A stretch of 64,000 nucleotides of DNA from DATBSK01 sp964501785 (GTDB taxonomy: Bacteria; Actinomycetota; Acidimicrobiia; IMCC26256; PALSA-555): assembly GCA_964501785.1 (NCBI GenBank), contig CAZCUD010000013.1, forward strand, positions 51,949-115,948, in the 5' to 3' direction. Of this stretch, positions 41,772-49,805 are shown piece by piece; position 1 is the stretch's first letter, and every line of letters starts with the position of its first letter. Position numbers and translations under genes: made by a program. The notes under the pieces are model-generated. The model had not been told where the DNA came from. It ran no database searches and worked only from the letters and a program-made list of their open reading frames with translations.

Positions 41772-43325
41772 ATGACCGCTGCGCCCGCACCGACCGCCGG
41801 CCCGCGCTCCGTCGGCGAGATCATGAGCCGCCCGGCGGTCACGGCGACCGCCGACGAGACCGTCGCCGCGGCGGCCGACCGCATGCAGGAGCAGGGCGTC
41901 GGCTCGGTCGTCGTCGTCGACGGCGACCGTCCGGTCGGCATCCTGACCGAGCGCGACCTGGTGAAGCTCGCGGCCGCTGGTGCCGACACGACGACGACGG
42001 TCGGCGAGTGCATGACGCCCGACCCCGATGCCGTCGCACCCGACGTCGAGGTCAACGCCGCGTTCGCGAGCCTGTCCGAGCACGGCTACCGCCACATCCC
42101 CGTCGTCGACGACGGACGCCTGGTCGGCGTGGTCTCGATGCGCGACCTCATGCGGATCGCGCAGATCCAGCCCGCCGCGAACCTGGCGCACGAGGTGCCT
42201 CGCGGGCTCGAAGGGGTCGTCGTCGCCGAGACGACCATCGGTGACGTCCGCGGACTCGAAGGCTTCTACCACTACCGGCAGTACAACGCGATCGACCTCG
42301 CGGAGACCCGTTCGATCGAAGACGTGTGGTACCTGCTGTTCGAAGGCGAGCTGCCCGATCGAGCGCAGCGCGCCGCGTTCGACGCCGAGATCCGTCCCCT
42401 CCGCGAGATCCCCGCCGACGTGCAGGCGGCGCTTCCCGAGATCGCCCGGGCGGCCCCGAGCGCGCCGCCGCTCGATCTCCTGCGCACGACCGTGTCGTTG
42501 CTCGGTGCGTCGCTCGGCTTCCAGCCGTCGCTCGACAGCGATGCAGGCGAGCTGCGAGCGCAGGCGCTTCGGGTGTGCGCGGCGGTGCCGACGTTGCTCT
42601 GCGCGCTCTATCGGCTCCAGCAGGGACGCGCCGTGATCGCCCCCAGCCCCGACCTGGGCCACGCGGCCAACTACCTGTACATGATGAGCGGTGACGTGCC
42701 CACGGCGGAGCATGCCCGGGGCGTCGAGCAGTACATGATCGCCACGATCGATCACGGCTTCAACGCGTCGACGTTCACCGCGCGTGTGATCACGTCGACC
42801 GGCGCCGACCTCGCGGCGGCAGTGGTGGGCGCGATCGGCGCCCTGTCGGGGCCGCTGCACGGTGGTGCTCCGAGCCGGGCGCTCGACACGATCGACGCCA
42901 TCGGTTCGATCGATCGTGCAGACGCGTACCTGCGCGACGTCGTCGAACGGGGCGATCGACTGATGGGTTTCGGGCACCGCGTCTACAAGACCGACGATCC
43001 CCGCAACGTGATGCTGCGATCGGTCGCCGAGCGGCTCGAAGCGCCGAAGGTCGATCTCGCCAAGCACGTCGAGCAGCGAGCCGTCGAGATCCTCGCCGAG
43101 CTGAAGCCCGACCGGAAGCTCTACGCGAACGTCGAGTTCTACGCCGGCGTCGTGATGGACGCGTGTGGCGTCCCACGCGAGATGTTCACGCCGACGTTCG
43201 CGTCGAGCCGGGTCATCGGCTGGACCGTGCACGTGCTGGAGCAAGCGGCCGACAACCGCCTCATCCGCCCGAGCGCACAGTACGTCGGTCCTCCGCCGCC
43301 ACAGCCGGTGCCGGCTCCGGAGTGA
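41772..43325 (+). CDS. CBS domain-citrate synthase fusion
   Basis: Protein of 517 residues joining a tandem CBS pair (about 18-65 and 80-130) to a citrate/methylcitrate synthase domain (about 150-510). CBS motifs: GSVVVVDGDRPVGILTERDL and HIPVVDDGRLVGVVSMRDLM. Synthase landmarks: TIDHGFNASTFTAR (His about 326), GFGHRVYK (His about 400) and NVEFYAGVV, where the usual catalytic Asp of NVDFYSG is Glu. The CBS pair would let ATP, AMP or S-adenosyl compounds tune entry into the citrate cycle. ATG follows TAGGAT by 7 nt. Confidence 0.9.
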   Translation: MTAAPAPTAGPRSVGEIMSRPAVTATADETVAAAADRMQEQGVGSVVVVDGDRPVGILTERDLVKLAAAGADTTTTVGECMTPDPDAVAPDVEVNAAFASLSEHGYRHIPVVDDGRLVGVVSMRDLMRIAQIQPAANLAHEVPRGLEGVVVAETTIGDVRGLEGFYHYRQYNAIDLAETRSIEDVWYLLFEGELPDRAQRAAFDAEIRPLREIPADVQAALPEIARAAPSAPPLDLLRTTVSLLGASLGFQPSLDSDAGELRAQALRVCAAVPTLLCALYRLQQGRAVIAPSPDLGHAANYLYMMSGDVPTAEHARGVEQYMIATIDHGFNASTFTARVITSTGADLAAAVVGAIGALSGPLHGGAPSRALDTIDAIGSIDRADAYLRDVVERGDRLMGFGHRVYKTDDPRNVMLRSVAERLEAPKVDLAKHVEQRAVEILAELKPDRKLYANVEFYAGVVMDACGVPREMFTPTFASSRVIGWTVHVLEQAADNRLIRPSAQYVGPPPPQPVPAPE

Positions 43326-43597
43326 GCGTGCGCCGCCGGGCCCTGGCCGCGGTCTGCGTCGGACTGCTCGCGCTCACCGGCGCCGCCTGCGCCCAGAGCG
43401 ACGACGACTCGGGCGCGGTCACCAAGCTCGACGAGCTCGGCCCGCAGGTCGCCAAGCTGCGCCTCGAGGTGAGCCAGCTCCGCAAGGAGGTGCGCGCCCT
43501 GCGAGAGGAGCTGGCGCTGCTCACCCCCGCCACGGATCCCGAGACGGGCTTCCCGGTCGTCGACGATCCGACGGCCACGACGCTTCCCCTCCAATGA
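43322..43597 (+). CDS. Small exported coiled-coil protein
   Basis: Protein of about 91 residues. A basic start (RRRALAAVCVGLLALTG) leads to GAACAQSDDDS, lipoprotein-like but with a non-standard -3 residue, so anchoring as lipoprotein is uncertain. The rest (LDELGPQVAKLRLEVSQL, then RKEVRALREELALL) is a short coiled coil. GTG at 43322 overlaps the citrate synthase stop (GTGA). Function unknown. Confidence 0.7.
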   Translation: MSVRRRALAAVCVGLLALTGAACAQSDDDSGAVTKLDELGPQVAKLRLEVSQLRKEVRALREELALLTPATDPETGFPVVDDPTATTLPLQ

Positions 43598-43612
43598 GGC
43601 TGCGCACCTGAG

Positions 43613-44137
43613 ATGACCGTCGACGTCCCGATCGTCGACACCGAGCGCCTCGAGCTGCGGCCGTGGCGTGACGACGACCTCGACGAGTACGCGGCGATGT
43701 GCGCCGACCCCCAGGTGATGCGCCACATGGGCGACGGCTCCACCCTGAGTCGTGACGACGCATGGCGCCAGATGGCGATGTTCGTCGGCCACTGGCAGCT
43801 GCGGGGCTACGGGATGTGGGCGGTCGAGGAGCGGTCGACGCAGCGCTTCATCGGTCGGGTCGGGCTGCACCGACCCGAGGGGTGGCCCGGGCTCGAGGTC
43901 GGGTGGATGTTGGCGCGTGACACCTGGGGCCGGGGCTACGCGACCGAGGCAGCCCGCGCGTCCCTCGACCACGCCTGGACCGTCGTCGGCGCCGACCATG
44001 TGATCAGCGTCATCGCGCCCGACAACGCGGCGTCGATCCGCGTCGCGGAGCGGTTGGGCGAGAAGCCCGAAGGCACCCACGACCTCGGCGGCCTCGAGGT
44101 CGTCCTCTACGGCATCGACCGTCCGGCGTCACCATGA
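43613..44137 (+). CDS. GNAT N-acetyltransferase (RimJ/RimL-like)
   Basis: Acetyltransferase of 174 residues. RLELRPWRDDDLDEYAAM at the start, then GLEVGWMLARDTWGRGYATEAARASL (acetyl-CoA loop) and PDNAASIRVAERLGEKPEG define the RimJ/RimL group. Coupled to the agmatinase-family gene by ATGA, so it may act on an amine or guanidino compound handled by that enzyme. Confidence 0.9.
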   Translation: MTVDVPIVDTERLELRPWRDDDLDEYAAMCADPQVMRHMGDGSTLSRDDAWRQMAMFVGHWQLRGYGMWAVEERSTQRFIGRVGLHRPEGWPGLEVGWMLARDTWGRGYATEAARASLDHAWTVVGADHVISVIAPDNAASIRVAERLGEKPEGTHDLGGLEVVLYGIDRPASP

Positions 44138-45090
44138 GCGAGCACGGTCATCCACAGCCGCTCGGCGGCAACGAGATGCCGCGCTTCGGCGGACCGGCGA
44201 CGATGATGCGCCTCCCGGCGTTCGACGACGCAAGCGGGCTCGACGTCGCGTTCGTCGGCGTCCCCTTCGACATCGGCACCTCGAACCGTCCCGGCGCCCG
44301 CTACGGGCCGAGGGCGATCCGGGCGGAGTCGGCACTGCTGCGCCCCTACAACATGGCGACCCGTGCTGCGCCGTTCGACAGCCTCGTGGTCGGCGACGTC
44401 GGCGACGTCGCGATCAACACGTTCAACCTCCAGGTGTCGATCTCGATCATCGAGCGCGCCTACGACGCGATCGTCGGTGACGGCGCGATCCCGCTCACCC
44501 TCGGCGGCGACCACACGATCGTGCTGCCGATCCTGCGTGCCCTCGTGCGTCGGCACGGGCCCGTCGGCCTCGTCCACGTCGACGCCCACGCCGACAGCAA
44601 CGACCAGATGTTCGGCGAGGGCATCACCCACGGCACACCGTTTCGCCGCGCGGTCGAGGAGGGACTGCTCGACGGCCCCCGCGTCGTGCAGATCGGGCTG
44701 CGCGGCACCGGCTACACCGCCGAGGACTTCGACTGGGGCCGCGCCCAGGGGTTTCGCATCGTGCCCGTCGAGGACTGCTGGCACCGCTCCCTGGCGCCGC
44801 TCATGCACGAGGTCCGCGAGCAGCTCGGCCCCGGTCCCGTGTACCTGAGCATCGACGTCGACGGCCTCGACCCGTCGGTCGCGCCGGGGACGGGCACGCC
44901 CGAGATCGGTGGGCTCACGAGCGTGCAGGCGCTCGAGATCGTCCGCGGGCTCCACGGCCTCGACGTCGTCGGTGGTGACGTCGTCGAGGTCGCTCCGGTG
45001 TACGACCCGTCGGGCAACACCGCTCTGCTCGCGGCGAACCTGCTCTACGAGACGTTGTGCGTGCTGCCCGGCGTGGAACGCCGGACGTGA
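44134..45090 (+). CDS. Agmatinase/ureohydrolase family
   Basis: Mn-dependent ureohydrolase of 318 residues (arginase-agmatinase family). All metal motifs are intact: LGGDHTIV, HVDAHADSND and SIDVDGLDPSVAPGTGTPE. Candidates are agmatinase, guanidinobutyrase or guanidinopropionase; family members with FNLQVS and THGTPFRRA resemble guanidinobutyrase/agmatinase groups. The upstream acetyltransferase is coupled by ATGA. Released product would be urea plus an amine. Confidence 0.9.
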   Translation: MSEHGHPQPLGGNEMPRFGGPATMMRLPAFDDASGLDVAFVGVPFDIGTSNRPGARYGPRAIRAESALLRPYNMATRAAPFDSLVVGDVGDVAINTFNLQVSISIIERAYDAIVGDGAIPLTLGGDHTIVLPILRALVRRHGPVGLVHVDAHADSNDQMFGEGITHGTPFRRAVEEGLLDGPRVVQIGLRGTGYTAEDFDWGRAQGFRIVPVEDCWHRSLAPLMHEVREQLGPGPVYLSIDVDGLDPSVAPGTGTPEIGGLTSVQALEIVRGLHGLDVVGGDVVEVAPVYDPSGNTALLAANLLYETLCVLPGVERRT

Positions 45091-45097
45091 TCGACAG

Positions 45098-45892
45098 CTA
45101 GTCGGTCGGACCGGCGTTCTGGAGCACGCTGAACGCCGCACCCTGCGGGTCGAGCAGCGCCGCCATGCGCCCGGTCTCGGGGATGTCCATCGGCTCGGCG
45201 AGCACGGTCGCGCCGAGGTCCTTCGCCTGCGCGACCGTCGCGTCTGTGTCGGCGACCGAGAAGTAGACGCCCCAGAACGGCGGGATGCCCTCTGCCGGCG
45301 GCGGCATCGCGCCGGCGATGCCTCGATCCCCGAGCATCCACACCGTGTACTCGGGGCCGTCGTCGCCCATCGGCGCCGTCTCGGCGCCCCAGCCGAGGAG
45401 CCCGCCGTAGAAGCGCTTCGCGTCGTCGACGTCGGGCGTGATCAGCTCGGTCCAGCACAGCGAGACGGGCTCGTTGACGATCTCCGCACCGATCGCGTCC
45501 TTGGCCTGCCAGAGGCAGAACACGGCTCCCTGCGGATCGGCGACCACTGACATGCGCCCGGCGGTCATCACGTCCATCGGCTCCGACAGCACCGCACCGC
45601 CGAGCTCGGTGACCTTCGAGGTCGATGCCTCGACGTCGGCCACGGTGACGTAGGTGCTCCACACCGGTGGCATGCCACCCGCCGCCATCTCGGGCGAGAG
45701 CAGCATCATCCCGGCGACCGGCTTCTCGCGCTGCATCACCATGATGTAGGGCATGTCGGGAGTGCCCGTGTCCTGGGAGAGGAAGGTCCACCCGAAGAGG
45801 GCCCCGTAGAACTGCTGGCTCGCGGCCGGGTCGGGGGTGGCGAGGTCGGTCCACGAGGGCGTCCCCGGTGCGTGGCTGGTGCGTTCGGGCAT
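45098..45892 (-). CDS. Tandem VOC (glyoxalase/bleomycin resistance-like) protein
   Basis: Protein of 264 residues with two vicinal-oxygen-chelate halves, each starting with a WxDLATPDPAASQQFYGALFGW-like block (first half 16-37; second WTELITPDVDDAKRFYGGLLGW) and ending with an ADPQGAVFCLWQ / LDPQGAAFSVLQ strand. Duplication gives a pseudo-dimer. Metal ligands of a true glyoxalase are not clear. ATG at 45892 has AGGGAG upstream. Confidence 0.88.
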   Translation of the reverse strand: MPERTSHAPGTPSWTDLATPDPAASQQFYGALFGWTFLSQDTGTPDMPYIMVMQREKPVAGMMLLSPEMAAGGMPPVWSTYVTVADVEASTSKVTELGGAVLSEPMDVMTAGRMSVVADPQGAVFCLWQAKDAIGAEIVNEPVSLCWTELITPDVDDAKRFYGGLLGWGAETAPMGDDGPEYTVWMLGDRGIAGAMPPPAEGIPPFWGVYFSVADTDATVAQAKDLGATVLAEPMDIPETGRMAALLDPQGAAFSVLQNAGPTD

Positions 45893-45989
45893 GATCGCTC
45901 CCTGTCGTCGCCTCGTCCGCGTGTGCTCGCGGCACCGTACTCCCCCGATGTGACGATGCCGACCGTCGCCGGCCTGCTGGACTGATGTG

Positions 45990-46691
45990 ATGACCACCAC
46001 CGAGAACGCCGGGCACGATGATGACCTCGACCGCGGGCCCGAGCCCATGTTCTCGCTGCTCCAGACGATCGCGATCGTCGCGCTCGCGGTCGTCGTCAGC
46101 GTGGGGCTGACGCTGTTCTTCACCCAGGACGACGACCCGAGCTTCAACGACGTCGACGTGGGATTCCTTACCGACATGACGACCCACCACCAGGGCGCGA
46201 TCACGCTCGGCTTCGAGTACCTGCCCGGCGAGAGCGACGACGTGATCGGTCACACGGCCCGAGAGGTGATCCTCGCCCAGTCGCAGGAGATCGCGACCAT
46301 GAACAACCTCCTGTCGCAGGCCGGCGACGACGCCGACCAGGTGGCGAACGACGACGTTGCGATGGAGTGGATGGATCATGCGGTCGATCCCGTCGACATG
46401 CCGGGCATGGCGACGGCCGCCGAGCTCGAGGAGCTGGCCGCCGCAACCGGCATCGAGGCCGACGACCTGTTCTCACGCCTGATGGTCGCCCACCACGCGG
46501 CCGGCGCCGAGATGGCCGAGTACGCCGCCGAGCACGGGGAGAACGAGACCGTGCGCTCGTTCGCGAGGAAGGTCGCAGAGATCCAGCGCCTCGAGATCGG
46601 CGAGCTCAACGAGCGGCGCGTCGCGATCGGCCTGGAACCCGTCGAGCCCGAGTCCTTCACGGCCGGATCGGGCGGGTCGGAGCACGGGTGA
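45990..46691 (+). CDS. DUF305 family membrane-anchored protein
   Basis: Protein of 233 residues: one N-terminal helix (LLQTIAIVALAVVVSVGLTLFF) then a four-helix-bundle DUF305 domain with FLTDMTTHHQGAITLG and LMVAHHAAGAEMAEYAA, the paired HH motifs of this family. DUF305 members such as CopM bind copper or silver outside the cell. Two possible starts: GTG 45987 and ATG 45990. Located next to the small His/Trp-rich membrane protein and DosR-like genes. Confidence 0.85.
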   Translation: MTTTENAGHDDDLDRGPEPMFSLLQTIAIVALAVVVSVGLTLFFTQDDDPSFNDVDVGFLTDMTTHHQGAITLGFEYLPGESDDVIGHTAREVILAQSQEIATMNNLLSQAGDDADQVANDDVAMEWMDHAVDPVDMPGMATAAELEELAAATGIEADDLFSRLMVAHHAAGAEMAEYAAEHGENETVRSFARKVAEIQRLEIGELNERRVAIGLEPVEPESFTAGSGGSEHG

Positions 46692-46736
46692 CGCGCCACG
46701 GGCCACGGCTGGGGTGATCAACCCGAGGTGCGTGAC

Positions 46737-47180
46737 CTACAGGTAGGCCTCGGCGACGAAGGCCCAGGTGGGCTGCACGCCGGGGAGCACGCGGCCGGTG
46801 ATGGCGAAGGGCTCGATCACGAGCCAGCTCTCCCGCTCCTCCAGGATCCAGGGCTCGGGATCGAAGCGCTCCCTGAACTCTGCGGCGTCGGGATCGACGC
46901 GCTGCAGGGTCCCGCGCACCAGCACCGACCAACCGTGCCGACGGTCCTCGTCGAAGCCGTCGATCTCGAACGCCACTCGCCGACCGGGGTGATCGACGAC
47001 GTTCCCCGGCCGGGTGCGGATCGCGATCCAGGTCACGGCTGGGGTCTCGACGAGCCGGAAGTTGACCGGGACGACGAAGGGCTGGTCGTCGAGCACGACC
47101 CCGATGCGACCGACGCTCTCCGCACGCAGCAGCTCGATGCACGCGTCGTAGGGCAGCTCGACGAGCCGGTCGCCCGTCAC
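46737..47180 (-). CDS. Pyridoxamine 5'-phosphate oxidase-like FMN/F420-binding protein
   Basis: Split-barrel protein of 147 residues: SVGRIGVVLDDQPFVVPVNF (flavin/F420 phosphate side) and GWSVLVRGTLQRVD are typical of the PNPOx-like/DUF2470-free group common in actinobacteria. Proteins of this type reduce or sense quinones, heme degradation products or F420. GTG overlaps the stop of the preceding SRPBCC gene as GTGA. Last gene of the operon under the divergent DosR-type control region. Confidence 0.85.
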   Translation of the reverse strand: MTGDRLVELPYDACIELLRAESVGRIGVVLDDQPFVVPVNFRLVETPAVTWIAIRTRPGNVVDHPGRRVAFEIDGFDEDRRHGWSVLVRGTLQRVDPDAAEFRERFDPEPWILEERESWLVIEPFAITGRVLPGVQPTWAFVAEAYL

Positions 47181-47905
47181 GATGCCCTCGCGGCAACATG
47201 CGAGCTCTGCCACGCTCGCTCCGAGACCCGCTTGATGTTCAGGAGCATGCGTCGCTCCATCACGAAATGCGGAGCCTCGATGCACACGGCGTACAGCAGC
47301 GTGGGGATCCCACGGCGCACCCGACTCCGCGCGATCAGTCGCGTCCGCTCGGGTCCGAGCGGCGCGAGCACGAGCCCCCAACCACCCTCGAAGACGTAGG
47401 CGCGCTCGGGCTCGAACACCTCGACCCGCAGCCCGTTGAGCGGGTGGAGCGGCACGACGTCACCCACCTCACGATGCTGCCACTCGGGGTGCGCGTCCTC
47501 GTGAGCCGGCATCTCGCAGCCAGCCAGGTTCTCGAGCCATCGGTGGCTGTAGAAGCCCGCCCGGTCCTGACCGATCTGCGCCACTCGCGACCACACCACC
47601 GCGACCGGCGCCTCCACGGTGACGGCACGGGTCATCGTCAGACCCCGTTCGGGCACGAGCTCGTCGCCGACGAGCGGCGCGACCTGCTCCTCTCGCGTCG
47701 AGCCCCAACGGCGGGACCACGGAGCGATGATCAGCACGTACAGCCCGGCGAGGGCGACCACGACGAGCGACCAGATCGGAGGCGTCGTCCCGTCGACGAG
47801 CGATGCGATCACGACCCCGATGGCCACCAGCGCGACGACCACCACGAGCACTGCGGCACCGGACATGACCGTGAGCGCCCGCGCGGCTGCGAGCCCACGT
47901 CTCAT
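47177..47905 (-). CDS. Membrane-anchored SRPBCC-domain protein
   Basis: Protein of 242 residues. Two close membrane segments (SGAAVLVVVVALVAIGVVIA and WSLVVVALAGLYVLIIAPW) are followed by a START/SRPBCC-like lipid-binding domain from about residue 90 (TVEAPVAVVWSRVAQIGQD, GCEMPAHEDAHPEWQHREVG). ATG overlaps the flavodoxin stop as ATGA. Possibly binds a hydrophobic ligand at the membrane. Function unknown. Confidence 0.75.
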   Translation of the reverse strand: MRRGLAAARALTVMSGAAVLVVVVALVAIGVVIASLVDGTTPPIWSLVVVALAGLYVLIIAPWSRRWGSTREEQVAPLVGDELVPERGLTMTRAVTVEAPVAVVWSRVAQIGQDRAGFYSHRWLENLAGCEMPAHEDAHPEWQHREVGDVVPLHPLNGLRVEVFEPERAYVFEGGWGLVLAPLGPERTRLIARSRVRRGIPTLLYAVCIEAPHFVMERRMLLNIKRVSERAWQSSHVAARAS

Positions 47906-48498
47906 GATGTTCCTTCCGATGCCGGCGCCGTCGACGGAGGCTTGCAGCCCAGCAGGAGCGCGAAGTCGTTGGCGAAGTGCTCGACGTCGGCCCAGTCGGT
48001 GTACTCGTGGTCTCGTGACGTGTCGGTCGAGCCGCCTTCCTTGGCGGCGATCGAGCGCAGCATTCGACGAGTGAGCCAGCCGTACTTCGTGTACGCGAGC
48101 GCACCGGCGAACAGCGCGACGCCATCGGGATCGAACCCGGTCTCCGCACACAGCTCGTCCGCGAGCTGCCGAGCGACCGCCGTGTGCTCCGCATCGGTGT
48201 TCGCCGAGACCAGGCTCACCTGGAAGAGCGCGCTCGGTCGATCACCGAGCTCGTCGCGGTGACGCTCGAGCCACTGCACGAGGCTCCTGCTGTGGTGCCC
48301 GACGTGGATCGAGTCGCCGACGACGATGCCGTCGTAGCCGACCGGTGACGGGTCGGCATCGGCATCGGCGACGTCGGGAACGGCGCCGCGCAAAGTCAGG
48401 ATGTCGCCGATGTGCTCGGCGATCTTGGCCGTCTGGCCCTCCGAGCTGTGGAACGCGACGAGCACCCGCGGACCGGAGAGCGGCGAGGGCTCGTTCAC
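47902..48498 (-). CDS. Flavodoxin-like protein
   Basis: Protein of 198 residues with the flavodoxin FMN site: VLVAFHSSEGQTAKIAEHIG (phosphate loop SSEGQT) and GIVVGDSIHVGHHSRSL. It resembles the protoporphyrinogen-oxidase (HemG)/flavodoxin-domain branch seen near DosR-type genes. The GTG at 48498 overlaps the stop of the 49-residue membrane protein as GTGA. Likely an electron carrier induced with the operon. Confidence 0.88.
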   Translation of the reverse strand: MNEPSPLSGPRVLVAFHSSEGQTAKIAEHIGDILTLRGAVPDVADADADPSPVGYDGIVVGDSIHVGHHSRSLVQWLERHRDELGDRPSALFQVSLVSANTDAEHTAVARQLADELCAETGFDPDGVALFAGALAYTKYGWLTRRMLRSIAAKEGGSTDTSRDHEYTDWADVEHFANDFALLLGCKPPSTAPASEGTS

Positions 48499-48644
48499 CG
48501 GTCGCGCTCGGTCCGCTCGTCTCGTGACGAGGAGAGAGCCGTCCGCGCCACGAGGACCACCACGCCGATCGCGAGCGCCGAGACGAGCAGCATCGTGGGG
48601 ACCATCACCCACCATCCCCACCCGTTCATGTGTCCGTCCCACAT
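48495..48644 (-). CDS. Small Trp/His-rich membrane protein (49 aa)
   Basis: Protein of 49 residues starting MWDGHMNGWGWWVM, followed by one membrane helix (LLVSALAIGVVVLVARTA) and a charged tail (RDERTERDR). Evidence it is real: GGAGG ahead of the ATG, and its TGA overlaps the flavodoxin start as GTGA. The His/Trp-rich N-terminus resembles short SHOCT-type or metal/heme-linked membrane proteins. First gene of the divergent operon. Confidence 0.75.
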   Translation of the reverse strand: MWDGHMNGWGWWVMVPTMLLVSALAIGVVVLVARTALSSSRDERTERDR

Positions 48645-48728
48645 CTCGGGACCTCCCCCATCGGCAGTGGTCGGTCCATCGTCCGCGAGGGCCAGCCGCG
48701 CTGCGAGTGCCGGGCGTCACGACGCCAT

Positions 48729-48744
48729 GGGACCTTGGGCCCAA
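48729..48744. promoter_or_regulatory. DosR/DevR-type box in the divergent control region
   Basis: GGGACCTTGGGCCCAA. Its first 14 bases match the centre of the M. tuberculosis DosR consensus (TTSGGGACTWWAGTCCCSAA) at 11 positions. Centre is 53 bp before the histidine kinase start and about 92 bp before the small membrane protein ATG. A DosR-like regulator is encoded at 49806-50471. The remaining intergenic sequence (48645-48788) shows no other feature I can support. Confidence 0.6.
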
Positions 48745-48788
48745 CCAGGGCGCCGAGCCCGGGCCGTCGCCTTGCTACCGTCCCCGCC

Positions 48789-49802
48789 ATCGACGAGAGG
48801 CTGAGTCAGGAGGCGCTCCGCGAGCTGGTCGACGCCGCTCCCGACGCGATCGTCGTCGCGGTCGGTGACGGTCGGCTCGTGCTGGTGAACCGCCAGGCCG
48901 AGCTGCTCTTCGACCGGAGTCGCGACGAGCTGCTCCGGCTCCGCGTCGAAGACCTCCTCCCCGAGCGGTTCCGCTCGCGGCACCGCGAGCACCGCGCCGA
49001 CTTCTCCCGAGACCCTCGTACCCGGGCCATGGGCACCGGGCTCGTGCTCTTCGCGTCACGAGCCGACGGCACCGAGTTCCCCGTGGAGGTGAGCCTCAGC
49101 CCCCTGCGCTCGGGGGACGACGTCTACACGGTCGCCGCGGTGCGAGACGTCTCGGCACGCGTCGCGGCCGAGGAGCAGCTGCGCGCCGCGGCGCACGAGC
49201 TCGGCCTCCTCGAGGACCGCGAGCGCATCGCCCGCGACCTGCACGACACCGTCGTCCAGCGCCTGTTCGCGGCGGGGATGGGGCTCCAGGGGATCGCTTC
49301 CATGGTCGGGCGCGATCACGAGGCCGCCGCGCGGATCGAGACCCTCGTCGACGAGCTCGACGAGGCGATCCGCGACCTGCGCACCGCCATCTACGGGCTT
49401 CAGCCGCGCGGCGAGCACGGCCCGGGGTTCCGGGAGCAGATCCTCCAAGTGCTGAGCGAGGCGTCGATGACGCTGCCGAGCGACCCCCGGTTGCGATTCG
49501 AGGGCGTCCTCGACACGACGCCCGACGCCATCGCGGCCGCGGCGCTCCCCGTGCTGCGCGAGCTCGTCAGCAACGTCGCGCGCCATGCCGGCGCGAAGTC
49601 CGTGGAGGTCGCCGTCGAGGCAGGCGGCGACCTCGTCGTTCGGGTCGTCGACGACGGACGCGGGTTCGACCCGACCACGTCGACGCAGGGCAACGGGCTG
49701 CGAAACCTCGCCGAGCGTGCCGCCGACCTCGGCGGCACCTTCACGATCGAGGGGCGGCCAGGTGGTGGGACGGTCGCGGTGTGGCGCGTCCCCAACCGCT
49801 GA
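48789..49802 (+). CDS. PAS-domain sensor histidine kinase (NarL/DosS-type), apparent ATC start
   Basis: Sensor kinase of about 337 residues: PAS domain about 10-125, then HisKA_3 with His in RIARDLHDTVVQRLF, and HATPase with LRELVSNVARHAGAKS and DDGRGFDP. It is the apparent partner of the convergent DosR-like response regulator. No ATG, GTG or TTG lies close to the PAS start; the pattern TACCGT-N7-ATC matches the leaderless pattern of this genome, so ATC at 48789 is the proposed start. In-frame TTG at 48735 lies inside the DosR-like box. Confidence 0.82.
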   Translation: MDERLSQEALRELVDAAPDAIVVAVGDGRLVLVNRQAELLFDRSRDELLRLRVEDLLPERFRSRHREHRADFSRDPRTRAMGTGLVLFASRADGTEFPVEVSLSPLRSGDDVYTVAAVRDVSARVAAEEQLRAAAHELGLLEDRERIARDLHDTVVQRLFAAGMGLQGIASMVGRDHEAAARIETLVDELDEAIRDLRTAIYGLQPRGEHGPGFREQILQVLSEASMTLPSDPRLRFEGVLDTTPDAIAAAALPVLRELVSNVARHAGAKSVEVAVEAGGDLVVRVVDDGRGFDPTTSTQGNGLRNLAERAADLGGTFTIEGRPGGGTVAVWRVPNR

Positions 49803-49805
49803 CGG

